Origin: Caldicoprobacter algeriensis
GTDB taxonomy: Bacteria; Bacillota; Clostridia; Caldicoprobacterales; Caldicoprobacteraceae
Assembly: GCF_023838525.1 (NCBI RefSeq)
Contig: NZ_JAHUQD010000015.1
Location: forward strand, 1 to 59,771
DNA length: 59,771 nucleotides
Reading direction: 5' to 3'
How positions within the stretch are numbered: the stretch's first letter is position 1; every line of letters begins with the position of its first letter. This document shows positions 48,504 to 57,157 of the stretch, one piece after another. The notes below the pieces were generated by a model, which did no database searches, was not told the origin of the DNA, and worked only from the letters and a program-made list of their open reading frames with translations. The position numbers were made by a program, and so were the translations under genes.

Positions 48504-48629
48504 ATGCAAAAGGGGATGAGTATAAGTATAACTAAAGTCGCAAATAATGGATGATTGTGTAAAATAGGAATGCCACAATTCAGCTGCATAAAAGAGCACA
48601 TAAATAAAAATAAGGAGAGATGTTATATT

Positions 48630-50018
48630 ATGGCAAAAAGTCAACAAGTAATAGGATATCTTCCAGATGAACATCCACCAATATGGAAACTGCTACTTTA
48701 CGCAATACAACAGGTTATTGTAATGTTTCCTGCAACAGTAGCCGTCGCAATTATTACAGGTTTCCACATCTCAACAACTATCTTTGCAAGTGGTCTTGCG
48801 ACTATCTGCTTTATTATTGTTACAGGAAGAAAAATTCCGCTTTATTATGGGTCAAGCTTTTCCTATATTGCTGCAATTGGCAGTCTGATGAGCTCCGAGG
48901 CACTTGCGGGATACACTCTCAACGAAAAAATAGCGGTAGCTCAATTTGGCATCATCATGTCCGGGTTTGTGTCAATAGCAGCAGGTCTTATTGTTAAACG
49001 CTTTGGGAGGGATTCCTTGGAAAAGATTCTTCCGGCATCGGTTACAGGTCCTATTGCTATGGTAATCGGACTTACACTTGCAGGAACCGCTTTAAATGAT
49101 GCAGCGTCCATTGCAATTGATACTGCAGGAACGATTGCCGTTCCAGAATCACAGGTAGCACTTGCAAAGAATATGGCTTGGATTGTTTCACTCGTCACAT
49201 TGATTTCAACCATCTTGTTTTCAGTGTATTTGAAAGGATTTATTGGGCAGATTCCACTTCTTCTTGGTCCAATCCTAGGGTGTATTACAGCATTTATTAT
49301 CAAACTTGCAACAGGCATTGATCTTTTTAAAGTTTTGCCCGAGACGGCAAACACCGAAATTTTTGCGCTTCCGATATTCACGTTCCCAAAAGCGTCATGG
49401 ATGGCAGTTGCAGCCATTATGCCCATAGCAATTGCGACCATTCCCGAGTCAACAGCACATGTATACCAGCTCGACCTTTATGTAAATGATTTGGCAAACA
49501 AAAAGGGTACGGGTAGGAGGTATAATATTGCGGACAAGCTGGGGCTTAACTTAATTGGTGACGGTATTGGCGATATCGTTGCCGGGTTTATTGGAGGCCC
49601 TGCTGGTACAAACTACGGAGAAAACATAAGCGCAATGGCAATCACGAAAGTGTTTTCCATATCGGTTCTTATTGCCGCTTCGATAATAGCTATGATTATT
49701 GCCTGCTTCACACCGCTTATAAATGCCATTTATTCAATTCCAACCGCAGTGATAGGAGGCATGGAAGTTTACTTGTTTGGTGCAATAGCCGCTCAAGGTA
49801 TTGCCATTATGGTTGAAAAAAAGGTTGACCTGTTTAGCGCTAAGAATATAGCGATTATTGCAACCATCATGGTTATCGGCCTTGGAGGACAATACGCATT
49901 TGGAGGAAATATTCCGTTCTTTGGTATAGAAGTTCCAAGTGTTGCGGGTGCAGCGATATTCGGAATCCTTCTTAACCTTGTATTGAACATAGACCAAAAG
50001 AAAAGAAGCACTGCTTAA
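48630..50018 (+). CDS. NCS2 nucleobase permease (uracil/xanthine type)
   Basis: Membrane symporter (462 residues) of the nucleobase:cation symporter-2 family. It has about 12-14 hydrophobic segments and the NCS2 elements STAHVYQLD (helix 8 Glu is in IPESTAHV) and GGPAGTNYGENISAMAITKV (helix 10 GGxxxTxYGEN). Either uracil or a purine such as xanthine could be the substrate. ATG 48630 follows AAGGAGAGATG. Its DNA is visibly richer in A/T and differs in codon use from neighbours, and it is flanked by gene debris, so acquisition by transfer is likely. Confidence 0.92.
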   Translation: MAKSQQVIGYLPDEHPPIWKLLLYAIQQVIVMFPATVAVAIITGFHISTTIFASGLATICFIIVTGRKIPLYYGSSFSYIAAIGSLMSSEALAGYTLNEKIAVAQFGIIMSGFVSIAAGLIVKRFGRDSLEKILPASVTGPIAMVIGLTLAGTALNDAASIAIDTAGTIAVPESQVALAKNMAWIVSLVTLISTILFSVYLKGFIGQIPLLLGPILGCITAFIIKLATGIDLFKVLPETANTEIFALPIFTFPKASWMAVAAIMPIAIATIPESTAHVYQLDLYVNDLANKKGTGRRYNIADKLGLNLIGDGIGDIVAGFIGGPAGTNYGENISAMAITKVFSISVLIAASIIAMIIACFTPLINAIYSIPTAVIGGMEVYLFGAIAAQGIAIMVEKKVDLFSAKNIAIIATIMVIGLGGQYAFGGNIPFFGIEVPSVAGAAIFGILLNLVLNIDQKKRSTA

Positions 50019-50044
50019 GAATCTATATAATATAATCTTGAGTA

Positions 50045-50072
50045 AGAGTTGTCTATTTGACAACTCTTTTTT
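50045..50072 (+). terminator. Terminator after the NCS2 permease
   Basis: Perfect 9-bp stem AGAGTTGTC / GACAACTCT with loop TATTT and a T-run. Confidence 0.92.
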
Positions 50073-50426
50073 ATTGTGTATTCTAGAGAATTGCCTTCGA
50101 TTCGTAATATGAGCTGTGTATGAAAAGTTAACCGATGGTCGAAACTTTTATAGAAAAGGGCGGGGTTGCCGGAGTTACAAACATCACACAGCGTCTTAGA
50201 GAAAATGCTATGAAAGGTCATTGCCGAAGCCGATTGCAAACGTTTAACACAGGTGCATAAAACAGCAACAGGAATTAAGTCTCCCAAAGCGGATAATGTT
50301 CCAAGCAAAAAAGGTCTTCAAACAGATGCCAAGGCCATTGTATTCTCTCTTGCTGTCAATGGTGTGGCACAGCTGCCGCTTGGATAACTGAGTGGCGCAA
50401 AAAATTAATCGGGAGGAAACGAGTAC
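50073..50426. other. Decayed sequence, no intact gene
   Basis: About 350 bp in which short frames break off repeatedly. One reads ETFIEKGGVAGVTNITQRL and another ATGIKSPKADNVPSKKG; they look like shifted pieces of former proteins, but I cannot name the family. A GGAGG site at its end belongs to the gltD fragment that follows. Confidence 0.5.
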
Positions 50427-50573
50427 ATGAGTAAGCACGTTATTGAGGATGCAAAGCGCTGTCTTCAATGTAAGTCTCCCATGTGCAGCAAGTGGAACTG
50501 GCAGCACAGCTATCCAAAAATCCTCTGGATCCAAAAAAAGTTTTGGAGGATGTTGGGCTTAGCCACCGAATGA
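50427..50573 (+). pseudogene. gltD-like N-terminus fused to ABC-ATPase DNA
   Basis: GGAGGAAACG precedes an ATG that opens [20 protein letters not shown], the N-terminal iron-sulfur Cys motif of glutamate synthase small-subunit-like proteins (normally ...RCLQCxxPxCxxGCP). After about 22 codons the similarity stops at roughly 50493, where the DNA becomes an ABC-transporter ATPase in another frame. The 48-codon frame is thus a deletion junction, not a functional gene. Confidence 0.6.
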
Positions 50574-50929
50574 ATAATTTTCCTGCACAATTATCGGGTG
50601 GCGAACAGCAGCGTGTGGCTATTGCCCGCGCAATTGTGAAAAATCCTAAACTTCTGCTTTGCGATGAACCCACGGGCGCGCTGGATGACAATAATGGCGT
50701 GGAATACATTTCATACGACCGGGGTAGCAGCAGCAAAGGCGATGGAATAATAAGGGGTTTTGTATACCTTCCCAAGAGTGTGTACACCATGCCGGTGTAT
50801 ACCGGTGTATATGTAGTAGTCGATAAGCAAAATTTATCCCGTTTTTCCGATGATTATAAGGACCTAATAGAGGATATTAAACAACGTATACAGGCAGTAG
50901 GCGATGAGCGTAATCCTATTCGTTTATAA
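50483..50929 (+). pseudogene. Truncated ABC ATPase fused to an ABC-permease segment
   Basis: The first half encodes the back part of a LolD/MacB-like ATPase ([16 protein letters not shown], signature [14 protein letters not shown], Walker [13 protein letters not shown]) but lacks Walker A and everything before it. Directly after Walker B the frame jumps to what looks like an extracytoplasmic segment of an FtsX-like permease ([15 protein letters not shown]). Both the ATPase tail and the permease start are therefore missing: a double deletion. It cannot hydrolyse ATP. Confidence 0.75.
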
Positions 50930-51696
50930 AAGATTGATAGAAGAAGCCACTTCGAAATTACAAGATACTAAACTGGAAGTTAAAAAGGCAGAACAAGAGT
51001 TGGCAAATGCGAAGCAGGAACTGCAGGAGGCGGAGAAAAAATTAATAGAAGGTGAGAAATAGCTTCATAATTACCTGCCGATAGCCAGGAGGCTTTGCAA
51101 TTGCAAGCCCAGATCGCTTCCTTACAAGCTGCTTATGAGCAAAACGCAGCGCAGTATGAGCAGGCACGTCAGCAGTATGATGCACAGTATGAAATGCTAA
51201 AGGCTGCAGAACAGGAACTCAATGCGGGAAAGGCAGCCTTAGATCAAGGCTTTTCGGAGTACAATAGCAAGCTGAAAGAATATGAGGCAAAATACAGAGA
51301 GTTTGTACGGTTCAAAAAAGAAGGAAAAAGGCAGCTGCTTGAAGCCAAGGGGGGGCTAACCTGGAGAAAATGCGACAAAAATACCAGGAGAGCCTTGCAG
51401 CCTATGAAGATGGATACGATGAGGCAGTAGCGAAAATAGAAGATGCCCGTGCAAAAATTGAGGAGGGTGAAAAGGAGCTGAGCTCTCTCTCACAACCTGA
51501 ATGGTACATACTGGACTTGAGTATGAATAGCGGGTTTTCGGGGTATGAACAGGATACCCAGCGCGTTGGGGCTATTGGGAATGTATTTCCGCTTATTTTC
51601 TTCCTGGTAGCAGCTCTTATCAGCCTTACCAACATGACGAGAATGGTGGAGGATGATCGTCCTGCAATTTTGGTTTGGATATCTATATTGAGTTGA
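50930..51696 (+). pseudogene. Broken ABC permease with coiled-coil region
   Basis: Continuation of the same wreck. Several frames in turn encode a coiled coil (KAEQELANAKQELQEAEKKL near 50985; LQAQIASLQAAYEQNAAQYE near 51100; ESLAAYEDGYDEAVAKIEDA near 51385), then WYILDLSMNSGFSGYEQD and a membrane helix (LIFFLVAALISLTNMTRMVE). A stop near 51061 and frame changes near 51350-51370 break the gene, and the rest of the FtsX domain is missing. FtsX-like permeases with long periplasmic-type coiled coils are known in Firmicutes. Confidence 0.75.
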
Positions 51697-51868
51697 TTGT
51701 TTGTTGAGTTAAGCCAATACAATGTGTAAAAAGGGATTTTAAATAGAGTGTATTAAATAAAATAACCCCGAAAACAGATAATATCCTGTATATAAAACCC
51801 TGCAAATGGCAATAATCAAAGCGTAGCAGTTGTTTAACACGAATTTATCGAGAGGGTGCAGGGTTATA

Positions 51869-52636
51869 GTGGGTTATAAGAAGGTATTGCTTTCAGCAAT
51901 AATAATATGCTTAACTTTATTTCCCGTTTCTGTGCAGGGATGGGCTGTTCAGGAATCATTTCAGGAGCTTGTTTCCATAGAGCAGGTATTGGATTTTGTC
52001 GGATGCAATAGAGAGTATTTAAATGCAAGTGGCTGGTGCATGCTGAATAAGGATTATATGTCTCTCAGCGACTTAAAATCACTGGCAAGGAAAGCAGCTG
52101 ACTTTTTTGATCTTAAACAAAGTTATGACTTTTTTTCCAGCCAGGGCAATGGTATAAAGCAGGTTAGTATAAGGGGTGTCAATAAGGGCGGACAGGTAAT
52201 TTCAATAGTGTGCCAGAGCATTCAAGCCTTAGCTGATAAGAACCAGGGATATGAAAGCTATATAGCCGTGGACATAGTGGACAGTACTCATAAGGTTAAT
52301 AGCAGGGCGGTTAAAGCTTTGTTAAAAGAGTTTTTTGACACAATAGGGATGAATCCCACTATCACAGTGACGCTGGTGGGGAGCTTTAAAGGACGGCTTG
52401 AGCCCAGCGATATGCAAAGCATCTGCCGCAGCCTGTTCGGATGGCTTAGGGCAAGGGTGGTAGAGGGCTTATATGAGGAAGGACTTATGAGCATCAGCGG
52501 TTATTCCCCAGCGTTGGGCAAAGGGATTGTATCAGGGGGCAGGCCGGTGAACCTTCAGGTGGCCCTGCGCTACAACTCCTATAAAGGCAGAACATATATC
52601 TGGGTGGGAACGCCGATTATAAGCATTGAGTACTGA
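51869..52636 (+). CDS. ywmB: YwmB-like secreted protein
   Basis: Protein of about 255 residues with a signal sequence (about 4-25, VLLSAIIICLTLFPV) and the TATA-box-binding-like fold region of the YwmB family; function unknown. GTG 51869 is chosen for its AGAGGGTGCAGGG at good spacing. In Bacillus ywmB is followed by murAA and spoIID after the atp operon; here spoIID follows directly. This is where the conserved gene order resumes after the decayed patch. Confidence 0.82.
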   Translation: MGYKKVLLSAIIICLTLFPVSVQGWAVQESFQELVSIEQVLDFVGCNREYLNASGWCMLNKDYMSLSDLKSLARKAADFFDLKQSYDFFSSQGNGIKQVSIRGVNKGGQVISIVCQSIQALADKNQGYESYIAVDIVDSTHKVNSRAVKALLKEFFDTIGMNPTITVTLVGSFKGRLEPSDMQSICRSLFGWLRARVVEGLYEEGLMSISGYSPALGKGIVSGGRPVNLQVALRYNSYKGRTYIWVGTPIISIEY

Positions 52637-52723
52637 GAGCTGACTTTTGAGTTCTAAACCTCCTGCTTTCCATCATACAATGGTATTATTGATTGAAGTT
52701 TTGGATGGAGAGTGGGGGAGAGG

Positions 52724-53758
52724 ATGAGATGGTGGATCAATTTGCTGCTGTCAATCGTCATAATCGTGGTGGTCATTCCCGCGTTGACTGTACAGGACTT
52801 TTCCCTGTTTGGGTTTAAGGATAAGAGGTCTTCATCTGAAATGAATGGACAGCCGAATGATGAGATTGATATTACAAGCAAAAGCAAAGAGGGCGTTGAT
52901 GAGCCTGAAATAGCGATGTATGACCATGCTACCAAAAGTATAATCAGGATGCCCCTGGAGGAATATATTATAGGTGTGGTGGCGGCCGAGATGCCGGCCT
53001 CCTTTGAGCTGGAGGCATTAAAGGCCCAAGCTGTTGCCGCCAGAACTTTTGCTGTAAGAAAGATGCGCACCTTTGGCGGCAACGGATGTTCGAGCCACCC
53101 ACAGGCCGATGTATGCAGCTTGTACAGTCACTGCCAGGCATGGATCTCCGATGAGCAGCAGAAGAAGAATTGGGGCAGCGATTATGCCGCCAACCATGAA
53201 AAAATAGTCAGGGCGGTGGAAGAGACCAGGGGCTACATAATGACATATGATGGTGCTCCTATCGAGGTGTTTTTTCATTCTACCAGCAACGGCAAAACCG
53301 AGGATGCTGGCGAAGTTTTCTCACATTCACTGCCCTATTATACTGTGGTGGACAGCCCTGGGGAGGAAAACAGCCCCAAATACAAGCAAACATTTACTTT
53401 TTCCAATGACCAATTTGTGAAGATTTTCAAGAGCAGATATCCCAGCAGCAATTTAAGTGCCAAAAACCTGTCCTCTCAGATAAGGGTAAAGAACTATACA
53501 AAAAGCGGCAGGGTTGGAGAGCTGATAGTAGGGGGCATTACCGTAAAGGGAACGGATTTTCGCTATCTTTATAACCTTAATTCCACCGATTTTAAGTTTA
53601 AGTTTGAGGAGGATAGGGTTGTCATTGAGACGACGGGATACGGTCATGGGGTAGGCATGAGCCAGGTGGGGGCCAACTATATGGCACAGCAGGGACACAC
53701 TTATGTGGAAATATTGAAGCATTACTACAAGGGAGTGGAGATAGAAAAATACAGGTAA
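52724..53758 (+). CDS. spoIID: Stage II sporulation protein D
   Basis: Lytic transglycosylase of the engulfment machine (with SpoIIM and SpoIIP) that cleaves peptidoglycan stripped of stem peptides. A membrane anchor (about 3-22) and linker precede the SpoIID domain (about 75-340): MPLEEYIIGVVAAEMPASFE with the catalytic Glu, then ALKAQAVAARTFAV, FFHSTSNGKTE, and GYGHGVGMSQVGANYMA. About 344 residues. The ATG lies 5 bases after GGGGGAG; GTG 52712 would be upstream of it. It is sigma-E controlled in other species. A terminator closes the gene. Confidence 0.97.
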   Translation: MRWWINLLLSIVIIVVVIPALTVQDFSLFGFKDKRSSSEMNGQPNDEIDITSKSKEGVDEPEIAMYDHATKSIIRMPLEEYIIGVVAAEMPASFELEALKAQAVAARTFAVRKMRTFGGNGCSSHPQADVCSLYSHCQAWISDEQQKKNWGSDYAANHEKIVRAVEETRGYIMTYDGAPIEVFFHSTSNGKTEDAGEVFSHSLPYYTVVDSPGEENSPKYKQTFTFSNDQFVKIFKSRYPSSNLSAKNLSSQIRVKNYTKSGRVGELIVGGITVKGTDFRYLYNLNSTDFKFKFEEDRVVIETTGYGHGVGMSQVGANYMAQQGHTYVEILKHYYKGVEIEKYR

Positions 53759-53783
53759 AATTCATATATCTGTATTTTTTTTT
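53747..53783 (+). terminator. Terminator overlapping the spoIID stop
   Basis: Stem AAATACAG / CTGTATTT, then nine T. The stop codon lies in the loop side of the hairpin. Confidence 0.8.
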
Positions 53784-53819
53784 ATTTTTTGGATAGAATC
53801 CTAAGAGGAGGTGATTTAA

Positions 53820-54701
53820 ATGGGTTTTGCTAAGTATAAAGAGAAGATGAAGAAGATATTTAATAGGCAGGCGTTTAAGGACTTCTGGAACAGACAGGGC
53901 TTTTATATCATCCTGTTCATATGCGTGTGCGCAATAGGCGCTACCGCGTTTTGGACATCCATGGATAGGAATGAGGTGCAGATGCAAGAAGAAGCCGAGG
54001 ACGATATGATCAGTCAAGAGCAAAAGCAGGATGAGCCTCCTGAGGAGCCGGTACAACAAGCAGATGCCAGCGATAAAGCCGATAAGGTGGATATAAAGAT
54101 AAAAGATGTGGTAGAGGATGAAAAGACCCAGGGGGAGCAGAATCAAGTGGCACCCAAATCCCAGTCCGGTGAGGTTGACCATGACGACGATAAATCGAAA
54201 GCTACAGCAGACAAGCCCGTTCCGGTGAGGGCAACAAAACCTAAGTTAGAGGTTGTGCAAGTTAGCGCGGCAGCTCAGTCACAAAAATCCTATGGGGTTT
54301 TGATGCAAAAGCCTGCGGATGGAAAAACCATCGTAGATTTTGCGCTGGACCACCTACAGTATTCGAGAACGCTTAAAGAGTGGACAACCCATCCTGGAAT
54401 CGACATTGAGAGTCCGCTAGGCAGCCAGGTCAGGGCGGCGTTGGACGGAGTGGTGGAATCCATAGAAGAGGACTCTCTGATGGGGATCATAATCACCATT
54501 GACCATGGAAACGGGCTGAAAACGCGGTATGCAAATCTCTCCACTAAAGATATGGTTAGGCCCAATCAGCAGGTGAAAAAAGGCCAGGTCATAAGCGGAG
54601 TGGGCAGAACGGCAATAAGCGAGATATTGGATCCCCCTCATGTTCATTTTGAGGTATTAAAGGATGGGAAAAATGTCGATCCCAAGAACTACTTAGAGTA
54701 A
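53820..54701 (+). CDS. spoIIQ: SpoIIQ-like M23 (LytM) membrane protein
   Basis: Forespore membrane protein (293 residues) that pairs with SpoIIIAH across the intermembrane space. It has one transmembrane segment (about 28-46), an acidic Gln/Glu/Lys linker (about 50-150) and an M23 domain (about 160-293). Zinc ligands appear complete: His191 and Asp195 (HPGIDIE) and HxH at 274-276 (PHVHFEV). Bacillus SpoIIQ has lost one of these and is inactive; clostridial SpoIIQ keeps them. GAGGAGGTGATTTAA precedes the ATG. Position between spoIID and spoIIID matches Bacillus. Confidence 0.93.
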   Translation: MGFAKYKEKMKKIFNRQAFKDFWNRQGFYIILFICVCAIGATAFWTSMDRNEVQMQEEAEDDMISQEQKQDEPPEEPVQQADASDKADKVDIKIKDVVEDEKTQGEQNQVAPKSQSGEVDHDDDKSKATADKPVPVRATKPKLEVVQVSAAAQSQKSYGVLMQKPADGKTIVDFALDHLQYSRTLKEWTTHPGIDIESPLGSQVRAALDGVVESIEEDSLMGIIITIDHGNGLKTRYANLSTKDMVRPNQQVKKGQVISGVGRTAISEILDPPHVHFEVLKDGKNVDPKNYLE

Positions 54702-54738
54702 AGAGCTCCGTAAATTTATTTTATGGGGCTCTTTTTTT
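54702..54738 (+). terminator. Terminator after spoIIQ
   Basis: 13-bp stem AGAGCTCCGTAAA / TTTATGGGGCTCT with two G-T pairs, then seven T. Confidence 0.85.
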
Positions 54739-54854
54739 ATCTTTTTTCTTCTATATGAGTTCTTCTCTGCATAATTATTTTATAAACACAGATTTGTGGA
54801 TTTTATGGCAATTTTTAATAGTTAAAAGGGATTGCGGTGAGGGGGGTCTTGGAC

Positions 54855-55115
54855 TTGAAGGATTATATTGAGGAAAGGGTTCTTGAAATAGCCAATTATA
54901 TGATTCAATCCAAAGCTACCGTCAGAGAGGTGGCCAAAGTTTTCAAGGTGAGCAAAAGCACAGTGCACAAAGACGTCTCGGAACGCCTTCCCAAAATCAA
55001 TCCCATCCTGTGGGAAGAAGTAAAAAAGGTGCTGGAGCACAACAAGGCGGAACGGCATATAAGAGGAGGCAAGGCTACCCGCTTAAAGTACAAAAAGATG
55101 AAAGAACAAAATTAA
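54855..55115 (+). CDS. spoIIID: Mother-cell regulator SpoIIID
   Basis: Small DNA-binding protein (about 86 residues) that tunes the sigma-E regulon and sigK. The helix-turn-helix is ATVREVAKVFKVSKSTVHKD, followed by SERLPKINPILWEEVK and RHIRGGKATRLKYKK, all as in Bacillus SpoIIID. TTG 54855 gives the family start (M-KDYIEERVL) and has GAGGGGGG about 8 bases upstream; TTG 54849 and GTG 54837 are less likely. mbl follows, as in Bacillus. Confidence 0.96.
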   Translation: MKDYIEERVLEIANYMIQSKATVREVAKVFKVSKSTVHKDVSERLPKINPILWEEVKKVLEHNKAERHIRGGKATRLKYKKMKEQN

Positions 55116-55227
55116 AAAACCAAAAAATAAAGAGGATTTTTGGAAAAAAAGTAGAATATTTTAATGTAAGTGTTGGGTTTGGTAAAACAAATGATTTTTA
55201 AATAAACCAAAGAAAGGATAGATATGC

Positions 55228-56262
55228 GTGTTCATGTTTAGAGATATAGGTATTGACTTGGGGACAGCCAGCGTTTTGGTTTACATAAAAGGAAAAGGAA
55301 TTGTGCTCAGGGAGCCATCGGTGGTTGCCATTGATAAGAATACCAAGAGGATACTGGCGGTGGGCGAAGAGGCCCGAAGGATGATAGGTAGGACCCCCGG
55401 AAACATAGTGGCTATTCGACCGCTACGGGATGGGGTCATATCCGATTACGAAGTTACAGAGAAGATGCTTCGGTATTTCTTGCGGAAAGTGTGTGGGCAC
55501 CCGCTGATCTTTAAGCCCCGGGTGATGATATGCGTTCCCAGTGGAGCTACCGAGGTAGAGAAAAGGGCTGTATTGGATGCTGCTTATGAGGCGGGTGCCA
55601 GGCGTACATATCTTATAGAAGAGCCCATTGCCGCCGCCATCGGAGCGGGAATCGACATAAGCAAGCCATGCGGCAATATGGTGGTGGACATAGGCGGCGG
55701 TACCACCAACATCGCTGTTATCTCCCTTGGTGGCATTGTGGTATCGGATTCCATAAAGGTGGCCGGGGACAAGTTTGATGAAGCCATAATACGATATATG
55801 CGTAAGAAGTACAATCTCCTCATAGGTGAGAGGACGGCTGAGGACATGAAGATAAACATAGGTGCAGCCGTTCCACGGCCGGATGGCCCTTCCATGGTGG
55901 TAACCGGGAGGAATTTAATTTCAGGACTGCCAAAGTCTGTGACGGTTACATCCAATGAGATGGTGGAGGCTTTGGAAGAGCCGCTACAGGCCATTGTGGA
56001 GGCTGTGCATGCCATGCTAGAAAAGACGCCTCCCGAGCTGGCATCGGATATACACGAGCGCGGCATTATCATGGTAGGGGGTGGTGCCCTGCTTTACGGG
56101 ATGAATCAGCTTTTGTATAAACATACCCAGATTCCCGTCCATGTGATGGAGGATGCCATATCCTGCGTTGCCCTTGGGACAGGCAGGGCTCTGGAATCCC
56201 TTGACGTTTATGGGCCCATGGCGGTCATGGAACATTCCCGAGGGGCAGCCTATCAGGGATGA
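55228..56262 (+). CDS. mbl: MreB-like actin Mbl
   Basis: Bacterial actin that guides side-wall synthesis (344 residues). Opening RDIGIDLGTASVLVYIKGKG, phosphate-1 and phosphate-2 loops (NMVVDIGGGTTNIAVIS), and VMICVPSGATEVEKRAV are family hallmarks. Its place between spoIIID and flhO identifies it as the Mbl paralogue. GTG 55228 has the better spacing from AAAGGA; ATG 55234 would cut two residues. Confidence 0.96.
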   Translation: MFMFRDIGIDLGTASVLVYIKGKGIVLREPSVVAIDKNTKRILAVGEEARRMIGRTPGNIVAIRPLRDGVISDYEVTEKMLRYFLRKVCGHPLIFKPRVMICVPSGATEVEKRAVLDAAYEAGARRTYLIEEPIAAAIGAGIDISKPCGNMVVDIGGGTTNIAVISLGGIVVSDSIKVAGDKFDEAIIRYMRKKYNLLIGERTAEDMKINIGAAVPRPDGPSMVVTGRNLISGLPKSVTVTSNEMVEALEEPLQAIVEAVHAMLEKTPPELASDIHERGIIMVGGGALLYGMNQLLYKHTQIPVHVMEDAISCVALGTGRALESLDVYGPMAVMEHSRGAAYQG

Positions 56263-56386
56263 TTGTTTGAGTTGGCCCTGGAGTTGTTGTATCTTCTGCA
56301 TTTTGTTGCTAAAGTCAATTCCAACTGGTGACGATATTATCATACAAAGAGTGAATTTGACACGTTGATATGGGATGGTGTTAGAG

Positions 56387-57142
56387 ATGGTGAGAGGCTT
56401 GTATGCTGCAGCTACCGGAATGATAAATCAGATGAGAAGGCTGGACAAGGTGGCTAACAACATCGCCAATGTTAATACCCGTGGGTTCAAACGGGATCAA
56501 GTGGTAAGCCGTGCGTTTGATGAGGAGCTGCTGTCAAGGGTGGATAAGGGGCAGGCCCCTTTGAACAGGCATATAGGGACCATCAATCACGGGGTGTATG
56601 TCGATAGGGTTGTAACCTCGTTTGATCAGGGCAGCCTGCAGGAGACCGGCGAGACTACCCATGTGGCCATTAAAGGGGCAGGATTTTTCGTCATCCTTAC
56701 GGAAGATGGGGAGAGGTATACGCGCGATGGAGGGTTTGTGTTGGACAATCAGGGGCGTCTGGTGACGGTTGATGGATGGCCAGTGGCCGGCGAGATGGGG
56801 CCCATATTTGTGGGGACGCAGGATTTCGTCATCGATTCTGAGGGAAATGTGACGGTGAATGGGGTGTATGTTGATCGGTTGAGGCTGGTGAATTTCCAAG
56901 ACCTTCAGGCTTTGAGAAAAGTAGGGCACAACCTTTATATAAATCCTGACCCTGAAAACAATCCCGCAATAGAGTTTGAAGGGGAAGTCGTCCAGGGTTT
57001 CGTGGAAAGCTCCAATGTGGACGTGGTGCGGGAGACTGTGGACATGATAACGGCTCTTCGAAATTATGAATCCAATCAAAAGGTCATTAAGATGATAGAT
57101 GGCGTGCTGTCCAAGACGGTAAACGAGCTAGGGCGAGTGTAA
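56387..57142 (+). CDS. flhO: Flagellar hook-basal body protein FlhO (FlgG family)
   Basis: Rod protein of the FlgG/FlgF family (about 251 residues). The N-terminal helix motif RGLYAAATGMINQMRRLDK, then VANNIANVNTRGFKRD and FVILTEDGERYTRDGGF, are typical; the C-terminal helix NYESNQKVIKMID closes it. No export signal beyond the flagellar N-terminus is needed. ATG 56387 is preferred over ATG 56375 for spacing and family fit. It is paired with flhP; other flagellar genes are not in this window. Confidence 0.93.
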   Translation: MVRGLYAAATGMINQMRRLDKVANNIANVNTRGFKRDQVVSRAFDEELLSRVDKGQAPLNRHIGTINHGVYVDRVVTSFDQGSLQETGETTHVAIKGAGFFVILTEDGERYTRDGGFVLDNQGRLVTVDGWPVAGEMGPIFVGTQDFVIDSEGNVTVNGVYVDRLRLVNFQDLQALRKVGHNLYINPDPENNPAIEFEGEVVQGFVESSNVDVVRETVDMITALRNYESNQKVIKMIDGVLSKTVNELGRV

Positions 57143-57157
57143 AAGGAGGGAGTGCTC

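Noticed and set aside
48451-48629. Purine riboswitch or PyrR attenuator before the NCS2 permease
   Set aside because: The conserved junction and loop sequences of the purine riboswitch and the PyrR anti-antiterminator are absent; only a simple terminator hairpin is seen.
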